The notes beneath the pieces were generated by a model that was not told the origin of the DNA, ran no database searches, and saw nothing but the letters and a program-made list of their open reading frames with translations. From Candidatus Eisenbacteria bacterium (GTDB taxonomy: Bacteria > Eisenbacteria > RBG-16-71-46 > JAFGJU01), in contig JAPLKG010000017.1 of assembly GCA_026388185.1 (NCBI GenBank), forward strand, positions 222,081 through 286,080: a DNA stretch of 64,000 nt, in the 5' to 3' direction. Below, piece after piece: positions 18,307 to 28,032 of this stretch. The stretch's first letter is position 1. Every line of letters starts with the position of its first letter. A program made the position numbers and the translations under genes.

Positions 18307-20307
18307 CTACCGGTCACCAAGTGTTATCTCGAGGATCTTGTCGCCTCTTTCAATGCGGTCCACTACGTCCATGCCGCTTACCACTTCACCGAATATGGTG
18401 TATCTTCCATCAAGGTGAGGCTGGGGCGAATGCGTAATGAAGAATTGACTACCGCCGGTGTCCTTGCCGGCCAGGGCCATCCCGACAATACCCGTGAGAT
18501 AGTGTTTCCCATTGATTTCGCACCTGATCGTGTATCCCGGCCACCCCCAACCGTCTCCTCTCGGACAACCGCTCTGAATCACGAAATTGGGAACTACGCG
18601 ATGGAAAGTGAGTCCGTTGTAAAAACCTTGCTCCGCGAGCTTCACGAAATTCTGGACCGTATTTGGCGCGTCCTCACCGAAAAGTCTAATCACAATATTA
18701 CCGTTTTCTGTTCTGATTACCGCCCGCCCGGTGTAGGACCGAGTCGAGACCCTGTAGCCCTGCGGTATTTCTGTGGGCGCGGGAAACGCCAGAAGGCTCA
18801 AAGCACGAAGACTGTCGGCGGGCGAAGCACCCCAGAGCTCCTTGAGCGCGCCGTAGGCTGCGTCCCTCACCCTGTAGTCGTCGTCAAACAATGACTCCCG
18901 GTATATCGAGAACGCCGCAACAGCTCCGAGTTTCTTGAGAGTCTCGATTGCAGCAAGCCTCACGTCGGGCTCGGGACAGTCCTTCCACTTCTCGTAGACT
19001 TCCCTCACTGCCCCCACGGCCCTTGGGTCCCCGAGTTCCGCCCAGGCTTCACACACACTGGCTACGACAACCATGTCTGTGTCGGCGGCGGCGCTTCTGA
19101 GAAAACCGAGGTCCGTCTCACCCTTTACCTTTCCCATACCGGCTATGCACGAGGCCCTGACGCGCCGGTCTGTCTCACGTGTGTAAACGCCGCGAAGCAT
19201 GCCCGCGGAGCCCGAAATCCCCGCCTCGCCCAGAGCCTCATACGCAGAGGCCCTGACAAACCATACCGTGTCCTGGAAGATCGATTCTGTGAATCTCAAT
19301 GCGGAAACCTTCCCGCAGAGAAGAATGGCCCTCGCGGCCTCCGCTCTCACGGAGGGGGAAGGGTCGGCTAAGAGGGCCGACAGGAAATCGGTGGCCGTCT
19401 CCGAGCCGATCATACCTAGAGAAGCGCACGCAGAAGCCCTCACGTGAAAAGATTCGTCTCCCAGTGCCGACACGAGTGAGGAGACGCTCTCCTGCTTCTT
19501 GAAAGAACCAAGGCTTTTCGCCGCGTTGACCCTGACGTGCCAATCTTTGTCGCTAAGAAGCGTTTTCAAGATGGGCACCGAGTCATCGTCACCGGTCTTT
19601 CCCAGCGCTCTGGCAGCGAAGCTCCTCACGAGCCAGCTCTTGTCACCTGCGAGCCTAGAAAGAACCTTGACAGATTTACCATGCGGTATGTTTTCCAGAG
19701 CATAGGCAACGCGCCACCGTAGCTCCTCATCCCTGGAGTCGGCAGCCTTCCAGAGAGCCGTTAGTGCCGTGCTGTCACGAAAGAAGGCCAAAGATAACGC
19801 CGCTTGCCGGGCCAGCAGCACGTTGCTTGCTCCGAGAAGCCGCGAAAGCGGGCGCACCGCCCCGCGGCTCTTCGTTTTGCCGAGGGCCTCAATGGCAGCG
19901 AGTTTCACGTCCGGCGAAGAGTCGGAGAGAAGCTTGACAAGGGTTTTCGAAACAGAATCGACGCCGGAGTAGGCGAGAAAGGCAGGAGATGAGCCGATTT
20001 GTCCAAGGGCAAACGCGGCGAAGACGCGCACTTCCGGGGAGACGTCCCCGGCAGAACGCAAGACGTCGCCGATCGAACTCGTGTCCTGGATTCTGCCCAG
20101 GGCAAGAGCAGCTCTCGACCGAACAACAGGATCTTCATCGCCGAGAAAGCTGGCAACGACCGAGCTTGCGGCGCGGAGATCCTCAAGCGAAGCGATCTCT
20201 TCCAGCTTCTCGGGAGCAGTGAGAGCGAAGAGGAGGCACGGGTCCAAGACAAGGAGGGAACCGAGAAGAGCGAAGGCACCGATCCAGAATCGATGTTGAC
20301 GTATCAT
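18307..20307 (-). CDS. HEAT-repeat / cyclophilin peptidyl-prolyl isomerase fusion
   Basis: 666 residues. An N-terminal hydrophobic segment (about 9-30) looks like a signal peptide or anchor. Residues about 40-500 are HEAT/PBS-lyase-like repeats of roughly 31 residues ([30 protein letters not shown]). Residues 526-666 are a cyclophilin domain with [13 protein letters not shown] (catalytic-type R570), MALAG and [19 protein letters not shown]. Cyclophilins isomerise X-Pro bonds; the repeat arm is a likely protein-binding platform. The ATG lies 3 nt behind the stop of the C25 peptidase gene, with its SD inside that gene, so the two are translationally coupled. It may help fold that secreted peptidase (inference). 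Confidence 0.9.
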   Translation of the reverse strand: MIRQHRFWIGAFALLGSLLVLDPCLLFALTAPEKLEEIASLEDLRAASSVVASFLGDEDPVVRSRAALALGRIQDTSSIGDVLRSAGDVSPEVRVFAAFALGQIGSSPAFLAYSGVDSVSKTLVKLLSDSSPDVKLAAIEALGKTKSRGAVRPLSRLLGASNVLLARQAALSLAFFRDSTALTALWKAADSRDEELRWRVAYALENIPHGKSVKVLSRLAGDKSWLVRSFAARALGKTGDDDSVPILKTLLSDKDWHVRVNAAKSLGSFKKQESVSSLVSALGDESFHVRASACASLGMIGSETATDFLSALLADPSPSVRAEAARAILLCGKVSALRFTESIFQDTVWFVRASAYEALGEAGISGSAGMLRGVYTRETDRRVRASCIAGMGKVKGETDLGFLRSAAADTDMVVVASVCEAWAELGDPRAVGAVREVYEKWKDCPEPDVRLAAIETLKKLGAVAAFSIYRESLFDDDYRVRDAAYGALKELWGASPADSLRALSLLAFPAPTEIPQGYRVSTRSYTGRAVIRTENGNIVIRLFGEDAPNTVQNFVKLAEQGFYNGLTFHRVVPNFVIQSGCPRGDGWGWPGYTIRCEINGKHYLTGIVGMALAGKDTGGSQFFITHSPQPHLDGRYTIFGEVVSGMDVVDRIERGDKILEITLGDR

Positions 20308-20310
20308 CTC

Positions 20311-23300
20311 TCACTCCACCTTTACGACTTTGCCCAAGAAGGAATCTCTCTTTCCCTGGACGTCCGTGACCGTAAGTCTGTACAGATACAGGCCATTCGC
20401 TATGCGGTTTCCTTCGGCGTCTCGGCCGTCCCAGATAACGCTGTTGTAGCCAACCCTGGCGTCTCCTTGCAAATCTAGGATCTTCCGACCCGAGACCGTG
20501 AAGATCTCTATCGAAACCTTCTGTAGTACCCCGGTGAGCTCATAGTTGAACGAAGTGACTTCCGCAAAGGGACTCGGGTAGCAGAACACGTTCATCAAGT
20601 TGAATTCCGCGGTCACGTTCACTGTTACCCGACGCTCGATCCCGCCCACCTTCACAGTCAGAGTGTCCCCTCCCTCAGGCAGGAAAAGCTCGGCTTCAAG
20701 CCGCCAGGTTCTTCCAACCCCGTCAATCTGCTGCTTGCTCGTGACCACGGCCGCACTGTTGACGAAGAACTCCATCTCGTCCTGAGACAGAACAATCGGG
20801 CTTGAGACCAGAGCGCTGGCTGCGATGTTCGATGGAACCCAGTCTCCCTCGCGTATGGTCCTCCCGCCGACGCTGAAAGTCGTCGTCAATTCCACCTTGA
20901 GGACAAACTCGGTCTCGCGGCCGTTGACGTCCGTGGCGTGAAGCGTGATGTCGTAGGTGGCAGGACGCAGGACAGTGGGCCAGTAGAGATAAAATTTCCT
21001 GCTGGCGCCGGCGATTGTGTCGGCAAGCGCCGTGACCGCGTACTCGCTGCGCGGAATGATTCCCCTCCCCTCCGTTCCTGATTCCTCAATCCATACCGAA
21101 GTTTCATCTACCGCGACTTCATCACTTACGTAGGCGCCGATACGGGCCGAATCGTCGGACGATTCGACATATACGCTCGATCCATCGACAAGCAGAGAAT
21201 CATTCAGGCTGACGACGAACTGAGGCGGTAACGCGTCCATGCGCAGGCCGGGATCCCCCAGCAGTGCGTATGTTCTCACAGACTGTTTGTTCAGATAGTC
21301 GCCCGACAGAAATCTTATCTTCCCCGACGTTATTATCTCTCCAAGTATCCACCGTGCGCCCCTCTTTCCTCTCAAGTCAGCGGTAGGTGGAGAGCCAAAG
21401 AACGCATCAAACAGGACGACGTTCATGTCTGCCCGGATATTTGAGGGCAGATTTTCATATGCATCGCTCGAGAAAGTTGCAATCGCTCCTCTGGTTGGAA
21501 GAAGCAAGAGCTTCTCGGCAAGACAGTCACCTTGGCTTTTCTCTGTCTCACGATCGAAATCTCCGATGTGACAGGAAAACGCCGTGAAGACCCACGGCTT
21601 GTTGTAGTTGAGTACCGAGGGGACGTCATCGTCGTACACCCAGGAATAAAACAGTCTCTCGTGGGCCAACACGATCTGGCTCCCGTGGCCCTGATAGTTC
21701 ACAAAAAGCCCACCCGTCGAAAGGCTTGACAAGAACTTTGGTTTCACTTCAGTCCTAACGTACTCTATCATGTCAGCCAGGGGAACGCTCTGCGGCTTGG
21801 GATAGGAAGGGACGGAATCCAGAAAGGTTCCCAGGTAGAAAGTATCCGCAGCGAAGCTGGGGGCGGCTGGGCTCGCGTTGACTATACGTCTTGCCTCATC
21901 CGATATAGACTTGAAGATGCGCTCACTGGTGCTTAAACGATCGTTCGCCATGTCGGCGCTGGAATACGAGTCATCCGCAACGAACAAACCTCTGCCTCGG
22001 AAATCCTCCGTGGTCGAGAAAGCCTCATAATTGATTATCTTCTGCACCAGGGCTGTGGCTTCCTCGCTGCTGCCGACTGTCAAGCGACCGACGTACATGT
22101 CAGGATAGTCGTCCTCCACCCCGTCCAGCGCTGTCACGAACCACTGTTCGTTTCCCACCAGTTCCTTTCCCGACGGGCCGGCTACGGGGCTGAACATGAG
22201 ATAGGTAGGTACGAAGTCGGTGTCGCTTCGCGAAGCCACACCTTTGTAGTCTTCACTCGCGTCTCCGACCAGAAGAAGAAACAGGGGTGTTCCCCAGGAG
22301 CTGAACGCATATCTCATGTAGCGACGGATGGCTATTGGGGAGCGTCTCCCGCCGTTGAATTCATCGAAGACGTCGGTCAACTTCGCAAGTTCGACGTTGT
22401 GACCTTGCGATTCTCTGTGCGAGGCAAGAGGTGCCGTGAGAGGAGCAAAAGCGTCGTAGGCCACGATGAAGTAGTCTTTAGAGGCTCCCGAAGTCGCGAG
22501 GGAAGAAGGAGTGTCCGGCGCAATACTCGGCACATTGGGAAGGGCCCCCGTCGTTATCGCCGCGTATCGCTTGGGATAAACGCCTATCGAATCCCTGAAC
22601 ACGAGACTATACCCCGAAGCTTCAGAGGTTATCTGCGAGTCGTGGACGGTCAGAAGCACTGGATTAAGGGAATCAGTAACGTCATACAGCAGTATCCCCG
22701 GGGAAGGGAAACCGGTCAGGGTGAACTCGAGTTCGCCGGACAGAGTGCCACTGTTAAAGACAAGTACGCCGCCGGAAGCCGCAAACGTCTTGTAGTAGCT
22801 CACTTCAAACCAATCGAAGTAAGCACCGCTCCCAGTTACTTTCACACCGGAATCCAGCCTCTCACCGATGTAACGGAAAGTGTTATTCCCGCTCGCGAGC
22901 ATGGTGTCCGGGATACTGAATCCCGTGTCCAACGTTGCTTCGGCCTTGAATAGAGCGGTAGAAGGACCGAATTGCGCTTCGTTGAAAAGCGTGTCCGCCT
23001 TACCCCTGCTGTTTTCCAGAATCATTGTGACGTAATGAAGGGACGGGATGAACCCCTGATACCTGGCTCTTATTCGCCAGGCCTTTGTCGTGTCGGGAGA
23101 ATAAACAGAGAATGGAATTCTTATGTCGTGTGCGGTGGGCTGCTTCCAGAAATAGTAGTCCATGTTTTCTCTGGGAGGCACGTTCATGTAAAGTGAGTCT
23201 TTCTCGAATTGCTGGACGTGGAGAAAGGACGAGGGTTGCTGGGGGCTGCTTGACGAGCGCCAGGAATCCCTCTCGCTCACGAAGGACCCCGGCGAGTCCC

Positions 23301-24360
23301 CGACGGTCAGCCAGTAGACGTTGTCGTAAGAATAACGTGCCTCGAAGACATCGGTGGGAAAGCGATCACGAAAAGAGAGGCCGTAGAACACAAAATAGTC
23401 GTCGCCGTCGAAGTACCCATTCGAATCAGCGTCTACGATGTGGATCGGAACATTCACCTGCTTGAAAGGAGAAGGGTCGTCCTCCTCGTAGAACTTCTCA
23501 AATAGGCGCACCTGGTCAAGCGGATACGCAGTGGACAGGCCTTGTATGCTCGAATAGGAGACCTTGTACACGCTTGACGAGTCTATGGCGATCTTGTATT
23601 CCTGCACGGCCTGAGACACAGGAAAAACGGTCTCGCCCTGCCGCGACTGTGGCTTCATGCGCCAGGGCCTGGCATCTTCGTAGTTGAGAAGAAGTCCCTG
23701 ATAGAGCCCCTCGGAATAGAGCTCGAAAGACGGAGCCGGCTCCAGATTGACCCTTCTTGGCTCAGAAGAAGACCCGAAGTCGACCCTGACGACAAGTCTC
23801 CTTGAGTAGACCAGCAGACCGGAGGCTGGATAGTACTGAAAAGGAAAGAGACGCACAGGAACCACTCTCTGATGCCTCAAAGTCGCCGGTTCCCCAAGTC
23901 TTGCAACTTCGGACGGGAATGGAGCAGTACCATGGTAGAAACTCTCGTCAATCGCAAACTCACGCACCGGGGTCGGAAACTCTCCGCCGCGTATGAAAGC
24001 CCTCGAGACCGGGACGGGAACGACACCCGACCTCGTGGCAGTCTCGTTCGTCAGAACGTTCAGGCGCGGGGTGCTCGCGAAAGGTATTGCAATGAGACAG
24101 GAAGTAAATGGAAGCTGAGGAAGACCCTCGTCTTCCGTGGTGAGAAAGTCGGCGAGTTCGACCAAATGGAAGGTGCGCCCGTCCAGGGTTATGGAGGTTA
24201 CCTCGAAAGTGTCAACCACGACCTCAAGAGTGACTCCAGATTCGTCGCTCTTGAGAATCTGGATACCGGCCGCCAACTTGGCAAAGGCGGAGCCTTCCGG
24301 GAAGGCTGCTCCGAGCACGAACAAGCCGAGTGTGACGACGAGTCTCAAATGGGTTTTCAA
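20311..24360 (-). CDS. secreted C25 (gingipain-type) cysteine peptidase with FlgD-like C-terminal domain
   Basis: 1349 residues. Signal peptide about 1-27. A propeptide-like N-terminal region is followed by the C25 peptidase domain, which begins near DYFIVAYDAFAPLTAPL (about 635). The catalytic pair is visible as H892 in NYQGHGSQ and C930 in FSCHIGDF. Ig-like segments follow. The last about 90 residues (FCYPSPFAEVTSFNYEL, IFTVSGRKI, WDGRDAEGNRIANGLYLYRL) form a FlgD-Ig-like domain related to type IX-type C-terminal sorting domains. No Por secretion gene is in the window. It is driven by the promoter at 24462-24491 and followed after 3 nt by the HEAT-cyclophilin gene. Confidence 0.92.
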   Translation of the reverse strand: MKTHLRLVVTLGLFVLGAAFPEGSAFAKLAAGIQILKSDESGVTLEVVVDTFEVTSITLDGRTFHLVELADFLTTEDEGLPQLPFTSCLIAIPFASTPRLNVLTNETATRSGVVPVPVSRAFIRGGEFPTPVREFAIDESFYHGTAPFPSEVARLGEPATLRHQRVVPVRLFPFQYYPASGLLVYSRRLVVRVDFGSSSEPRRVNLEPAPSFELYSEGLYQGLLLNYEDARPWRMKPQSRQGETVFPVSQAVQEYKIAIDSSSVYKVSYSSIQGLSTAYPLDQVRLFEKFYEEDDPSPFKQVNVPIHIVDADSNGYFDGDDYFVFYGLSFRDRFPTDVFEARYSYDNVYWLTVGDSPGSFVSERDSWRSSSSPQQPSSFLHVQQFEKDSLYMNVPPRENMDYYFWKQPTAHDIRIPFSVYSPDTTKAWRIRARYQGFIPSLHYVTMILENSRGKADTLFNEAQFGPSTALFKAEATLDTGFSIPDTMLASGNNTFRYIGERLDSGVKVTGSGAYFDWFEVSYYKTFAASGGVLVFNSGTLSGELEFTLTGFPSPGILLYDVTDSLNPVLLTVHDSQITSEASGYSLVFRDSIGVYPKRYAAITTGALPNVPSIAPDTPSSLATSGASKDYFIVAYDAFAPLTAPLASHRESQGHNVELAKLTDVFDEFNGGRRSPIAIRRYMRYAFSSWGTPLFLLLVGDASEDYKGVASRSDTDFVPTYLMFSPVAGPSGKELVGNEQWFVTALDGVEDDYPDMYVGRLTVGSSEEATALVQKIINYEAFSTTEDFRGRGLFVADDSYSSADMANDRLSTSERIFKSISDEARRIVNASPAAPSFAADTFYLGTFLDSVPSYPKPQSVPLADMIEYVRTEVKPKFLSSLSTGGLFVNYQGHGSQIVLAHERLFYSWVYDDDVPSVLNYNKPWVFTAFSCHIGDFDRETEKSQGDCLAEKLLLLPTRGAIATFSSDAYENLPSNIRADMNVVLFDAFFGSPPTADLRGKRGARWILGEIITSGKIRFLSGDYLNKQSVRTYALLGDPGLRMDALPPQFVVSLNDSLLVDGSSVYVESSDDSARIGAYVSDEVAVDETSVWIEESGTEGRGIIPRSEYAVTALADTIAGASRKFYLYWPTVLRPATYDITLHATDVNGRETEFVLKVELTTTFSVGGRTIREGDWVPSNIAASALVSSPIVLSQDEMEFFVNSAAVVTSKQQIDGVGRTWRLEAELFLPEGGDTLTVKVGGIERRVTVNVTAEFNLMNVFCYPSPFAEVTSFNYELTGVLQKVSIEIFTVSGRKILDLQGDARVGYNSVIWDGRDAEGNRIANGLYLYRLTVTDVQGKRDSFLGKVVKVE

Positions 24361-24461
24361 GGTTCAGTAGCTCCTGTTGCGTCAAAAAAGCTGCACTGGC
24401 GAACAAGAAGAACAAAAGGGAGTCCGATTAAGCTTACCCTTGTCCTCTCGCTGAAGTTCCT

Positions 24462-24491
24462 AGTATAGACAACCGGCGCTACGAGGGTCAA
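24462..24491 (-). promoter_or_regulatory. sigma-70-type promoter of the C25 peptidase operon
   Basis: TTGACC, 18 bp, TATACT on the minus strand. The predicted leader is about 95 nt, with AGGAG in front of the ATG at 24360. Confidence 0.75.
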
Positions 24492-24669
24492 CTTGAAAGC
24501 GTTCTTTGAGGCACGGCTCTCTCTTGCGGTGAGGAAGGGTTGCCACGAAAAGAAGCGTGGATGTCAAGTGTCGCCGGCCTCCCCTTTCGAGAAAACAACG
24601 TGGGCACCGGGGACACACGAGCGCCGTCCCGTCGGCGCAGGCAATATGCCGCGGAACGTAGTGAGGCAA

Positions 24670-26004
24670 CTATTGAGGAAGCTGTAGTGCCTCGAGTGCT
24701 TCCTCATTCACTACTATCTTCGTCTTCGCCCTGAGTCCTTCAATTAGCCGCACAAGCGCATCATCGGCCTTGGCTAATCTCAGTTTTTGTACTATGGTCG
24801 GAGCACTTTCCTCGACCGTGAGAAGTCTAGGCCCCTGTCTTTCCAGTAGCTTGCCCAGATACCAGAGGCCGTCATTGGAAACCGGACCCGCGATCGCTCC
24901 GATTGGCTTGTCCCAAAGCGCGTCATAGAGCGCAAGGTTTCCTCCCCTGTCAATGAGCTCAGTGGTATCACAAGCAGCTTCCTGTGCCGAGTAGACGGAC
25001 AAATCTATCGCCACGAATTCGAAGTCCTCGCCCTCAGCGAGCCTTCTTGCAGCCTTGTCTCCTACGTCTTCGGATTCAAAGCACATCGTTGCCAGTCTTA
25101 TCAGGTTCGGGGTCACGTAGTAATCCTTCTTTTCATCGTAGTACTTCCTGACTTCCTCGTCTGTAACACTGCAAGTGTCCCGCAGTTGCATGAACATCCG
25201 GCTAAAAATGATTTCTTCCCTCTTGTTGGCTATTCTCTCCTTGAACCATGGATGCCCACGCAGCTCTCGCTTGTTGAATTCGTGTTCGAAAATGAGTTCT
25301 CGACCGAACTGTTTTGCAGCAAGATTGATCTCGTCGGAGTTACCTCCGGTCGGCCTAGCGAAGCCCGGCATGTTCTCAATGTACTCCACAAACTCGCCTA
25401 TCGTGAGCTTGGCACCGACAATGGAGGCGACAGGAATCCGTCCTTCTTCGTCGGTGAAAAGCTGGTGCCATACCACGCCGGATTGCGTTTCGGCGTCACC
25501 TGTGTCCATCCGCCGCACTCCACTCCTCTCCACCACCAGGGCAACCGCCTTCTCATCAACTTTGAGCTCGTAAGCGTTCTGGAGGCTGTCCACGAATTGA
25601 TTGGCGATCTCCATCAGTTTGTTTGCCGGCACTTGTGATGAGGGCGTTCTGACCTCAGGGATTGCATCGAGATAGAGCGCTTGAATATACTGGCCTCTCG
25701 CGTACTCTGCAATCAGATCGTCCCAGGCAGAGAGAGTGTCCCACCCCAGGGCGTGAAAGTACTGACTCAAGAGGCGCTTGGCAATGAGCCTGTCAAGAAA
25801 CTCTCTTTTGCCTTCGGGAGTTTTCGCAGGAGCGTCCTTGGCTGGCCCGACGCGCGCGAGGACAACAAGATATTCATCGGAAGCAATTGAGTAATCTCCC
25901 ACTCTTGCAAGCTCAACTGCCTGAGAAGCCGAAAAAACGAAGGCAAGGAGCAACAGAGTACAAGTCGTCACCAGACAGGCTTTTGATTTCATCAGAGAAC
26001 CCAC
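24670..26004 (-). CDS. SurA/PpiD-like periplasmic foldase
   Basis: 444 residues with a signal peptide (about 1-28). The N-terminal helical part (RVGDYSIASDEYL, GKREFLDRLIAKRLLSQYF) and the segment around VTDEEVRKYYDEKKDYYVTP, followed by a parvulin-like region (RLATMCFESEDVGDKAARRL to KPIGAIAGPV), match the SurA/PrsA layout. These proteins chaperone exported or outer-membrane proteins and may isomerise prolyl bonds. The parvulin core is divergent, so activity is uncertain. It lies upstream of the C25 peptidase, in the same direction but with its own promoter and an unusual structured leader (26103-26158). Confidence 0.8.
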   Translation of the reverse strand: MGSLMKSKACLVTTCTLLLLAFVFSASQAVELARVGDYSIASDEYLVVLARVGPAKDAPAKTPEGKREFLDRLIAKRLLSQYFHALGWDTLSAWDDLIAEYARGQYIQALYLDAIPEVRTPSSQVPANKLMEIANQFVDSLQNAYELKVDEKAVALVVERSGVRRMDTGDAETQSGVVWHQLFTDEEGRIPVASIVGAKLTIGEFVEYIENMPGFARPTGGNSDEINLAAKQFGRELIFEHEFNKRELRGHPWFKERIANKREEIIFSRMFMQLRDTCSVTDEEVRKYYDEKKDYYVTPNLIRLATMCFESEDVGDKAARRLAEGEDFEFVAIDLSVYSAQEAACDTTELIDRGGNLALYDALWDKPIGAIAGPVSNDGLWYLGKLLERQGPRLLTVEESAPTIVQKLRLAKADDALVRLIEGLRAKTKIVVNEEALEALQLPQ

Positions 26005-26102
26005 CTTATCAACGTCGACGAGAAGCTCACGAGTTCCGCTAAGTCAGCTCGGGCCCAGCAAAGGCGACGGCAAGACGCTAGCGGCAGCCTTCAATCTCCT
26101 AC

Positions 26103-26158
26103 CGCTTGAAACAAGCGAGCGTGAGCCGCACGCTCCGTTCGGATTCGACAATCCGAAC
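26103..26158 (-). other. three back-to-back hairpins in the foldase leader
   Basis: Three perfect inverted repeats lie side by side: GTTCGGATT/AATCCGAAC (26137-26158, 9-bp stem, 4-nt loop), GAGCGTG/CACGCTC (26117-26135, 7 bp) and CGCTTG/CAAGCG (26103-26117, 6 bp). With the extended -10 at 26165-26173, the first hairpin would form the very 5' end of the mRNA. None is followed by a T-run, so they are not terminators. Confidence 0.6.
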
Positions 26159-26164
26159 ACTACA

Positions 26165-26173
26165 ACTATAGCA
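26165..26173 (-). promoter_or_regulatory. extended -10 promoter of the SurA-like gene
   Basis: TGC-TATAGT on the minus strand, an extended -10 element, without a good -35 box at normal distance. The predicted start is near 26158, leaving a leader of about 154 nt before the ATG at 26004. Confidence 0.45.
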
Positions 26174-26194
26174 GAGGCGGCTCAAGAGGGACAC

Positions 26195-26230
26195 AAAAAA
26201 AGAGTGGAAGCCACGGCCGTGGCTTCCACT
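26195..26230 (-). terminator. strong Rho-independent terminator of the exported-protein gene
   Basis: A 28-bp perfect palindrome (AGTGGAAGCCACGG and its complement) is followed by C and seven Ts on the minus strand, 21 nt behind the stop at 26252. Confidence 0.95.
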
Positions 26231-26251
26231 CCAGAGACTTTCTGCAACAGA

Positions 26252-26953
26252 TTACCTGTAGAGTCCCTTTATCTTGCCCCAAGTAGTGTTCTCAACGCTT
26301 GTCGGCTCATTGCCCGCACACGTCAACTCAGTGCCACCGTACCTGGCGCCACCGCCAACGGTCGTGCCCTCGTCATACGTGCTGGAACAGTTGATAACCC
26401 ACGGGCCGCCCTCGGGTGTGTCCAAACTCTTAACGATTGTAAGGTCAGCCACTTGCGTGTCATCAATGTTACGATAGTACAGATATCCGATGTGATCCAT
26501 CCAGTCGTGGCACAGTTCCGACGAAGAGGCCAAGCAAGCCAGCGGCTCACCAGCCAGCGATGGGCCCTTCCCGAAGCCGTTGCAAGCATTCCAGTTCATG
26601 AATGTGAGTGCAATGTCGCTGACTTCGTTAATTCCGAAAGGAAGCCCGAGGAAACCACCAAAGGCATCGCACTGACTAGTGCCAGGCTGGTTCGGGCAAA
26701 TGTTCACGAGCCCGCCGATGTGAACGGCCACATAAATGTGGGAGAGCACGTCGGGTTCCCAGCACGCAAGGGTCCCAGAGAGCGGCCGGCCAGGGTGAGT
26801 GCAGATGTAGGCAGGGGTAGTCGGGAGCAGGGTCTGCTTCGCCGAAAAGCTCCAGATTTCAAGATAGAGCTTAGGATTCGGATTTCCTGCCAAGGCAATC
26901 GCGGGCAACAAGCAGATGCAAGCTGCACAGAATAGTACCAATAACTTCTTCAT
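26252..26953 (-). CDS. exported cysteine-rich protein with C-terminal WGKIKGLYR tail
   Basis: 233 residues, no family recognised. I take the ATG at 26953: AAGGAG lies just upstream and the protein then starts MKKLLVLFCAACICLLPAIA, a clear signal peptide. The mature part has many cysteines and aromatic residues. The last residues, TTWGKIKGLYR, match the tail of the lamin-tail protein at 61659-62300 (EPWGAIKALFR) although the two bodies are unrelated, so the tail may be a sorting or anchoring signal. It follows the dockerin-like gene by about 130 nt and ends at a strong terminator. Confidence 0.8.
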   Translation of the reverse strand: MKKLLVLFCAACICLLPAIALAGNPNPKLYLEIWSFSAKQTLLPTTPAYICTHPGRPLSGTLACWEPDVLSHIYVAVHIGGLVNICPNQPGTSQCDAFGGFLGLPFGINEVSDIALTFMNWNACNGFGKGPSLAGEPLACLASSSELCHDWMDHIGYLYYRNIDDTQVADLTIVKSLDTPEGGPWVINCSSTYDEGTTVGGGARYGGTELTCAGNEPTSVENTTWGKIKGLYR

Positions 26954-27032
26954 GTTGTTACTCCTTGAATCAAACAAAACCCCGATCAAGTAAGTGACTG
27001 AGGGCCGAAACATACCGACTTGTTTTCAACCG

Positions 27033-27048
27033 GGTGATCAACATCACC
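27033..27048. other. hairpin between the dockerin-like and cysteine-rich genes
   Basis: GGTGAT-CAAC-ATCACC, a 6-bp perfect stem in the 130-nt gap. No T-run follows on either strand. It could be a partial terminator or processing site. Confidence 0.3.
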
Positions 27049-27082
27049 TCCTTGCATCGCACTGATTCTAGTCAAGAACTCC

Positions 27083-27676
27083 CTACGGATACGTGTGTCC
27101 ATAATGGAGCTGGAACTTGGAATAGTCCAGAGCGTTAACCGTGCCATCCCGGTTGTAATCAGACCTGTATCCCGGCGGTACGGCCATGCTCTTCAGCCAG
27201 TCCAACTGGAAAACCGAGTAATCGAGAGGACCCACCGTACTCGCACCGTCCAGATCAGGGCTCACGCAATACATCGTCGCATCGTAAAACTCGTAATTGA
27301 CACTCGCGTACGAACCGGTGACGGTCACCTGAGTGCTGAGCGCGGCGTTGGCGTCGTTGGCGTCCGTACCCGCGTAGAGCGTGAAGCTCGCGTAACCGTT
27401 GACATCCGTTGTCGCAACAAGCGCAGCCGTATTGAGAACGACAACGAGAGGATTAGCTATTGCAACAGTAACCACCACATTCTGCAAGGGCTGGTTGTTC
27501 TGATCGTTCACGTACACTTCAAGGCCGCTAGCGTCGCCATCAGGACACACCCAGAAGCAGGTTGAGCTTAGTGGGTTCACCCAAGACACCGTCGTATTGC
27601 CGGGGTCCGGTACGAAAGCAAAAGCTGGTGCCGCCACAGCTAGCACCAAGATCACAACGCACAAGAATCTAGTCAT
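27083..27676 (-). CDS. exported protein with Ig-like domain and dockerin-like repeats
   Basis: 197 residues. Signal peptide 1-20 (ending APAFA). The middle is a beta-rich Ig-like region with the pattern QPLQNVVVTVAIANP and DVNGYASFTLYAG, typical of invasin/Big_1-type modules. The C-terminus has two dockerin-like calcium loops, DLDGASTVGPLDYSVFQLDW and DYNRDGTVNALDYSKFQLHY, which normally pair with cohesin modules. No cohesin gene is seen nearby. It has its own strong promoter at 27815-27844. Confidence 0.8.
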   Translation of the reverse strand: MTRFLCVVILVLAVAAPAFAFVPDPGNTTVSWVNPLSSTCFWVCPDGDASGLEVYVNDQNNQPLQNVVVTVAIANPLVVVLNTAALVATTDVNGYASFTLYAGTDANDANAALSTQVTVTGSYASVNYEFYDATMYCVSPDLDGASTVGPLDYSVFQLDWLKSMAVPPGYRSDYNRDGTVNALDYSKFQLHYGHTYP

Positions 27677-27814
27677 TGTCCGACCTCCTCATAGCGCACT
27701 GCATTATGCCGAAGCTAAGATCATAAGAAAGCAGTACCAAAGCAAGATAGCTACTCCGCCGCAACACACCTCCTTTCGACTTCACTCTGCATGATGTTCA
27801 CTCGAACACAAGTT

Positions 27815-27844
27815 AGTATAACACAAGCCGGTAATGGATGTCAA
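27815..27844 (-). promoter_or_regulatory. sigma-70-type promoter of the dockerin-like gene
   Basis: TTGACA, 18 bp, TATACT on the minus strand; leader about 130 nt. Confidence 0.8.
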
Positions 27845-28032
27845 GTAAAAAACCCCCACGTTCCCGAGCCGCCTTTCTACCCTGTAAACCTGCCTTCTGC
27901 CATAAAGTTCCACATATTGTCATCGCACATGCTCTTCTGGACGAGAGGAAGGCTTCAGTCCGGGGGGTTAACTCTAGCTAACTCAATACGTTACAAAGAA
28001 TGTGCCTGACTTGCCTCCCGTCTATGGAAAGA

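Noticed and set aside
24636-24651. CGGCATATTGCCTGCG on the minus strand, similar to the kdp -24/-12 element
   Set aside because: It lacks the T and C of TGGCAC, lies 270 nt before the nearest start, and a much better sigma-70 promoter (24462-24491) is closer. Probably chance.
26954-27013. N-terminal extension of the cysteine-rich exported protein
   Set aside because: The extra 20 codons would precede a signal peptide that already starts with MKKLL behind a perfect SD at 26953.
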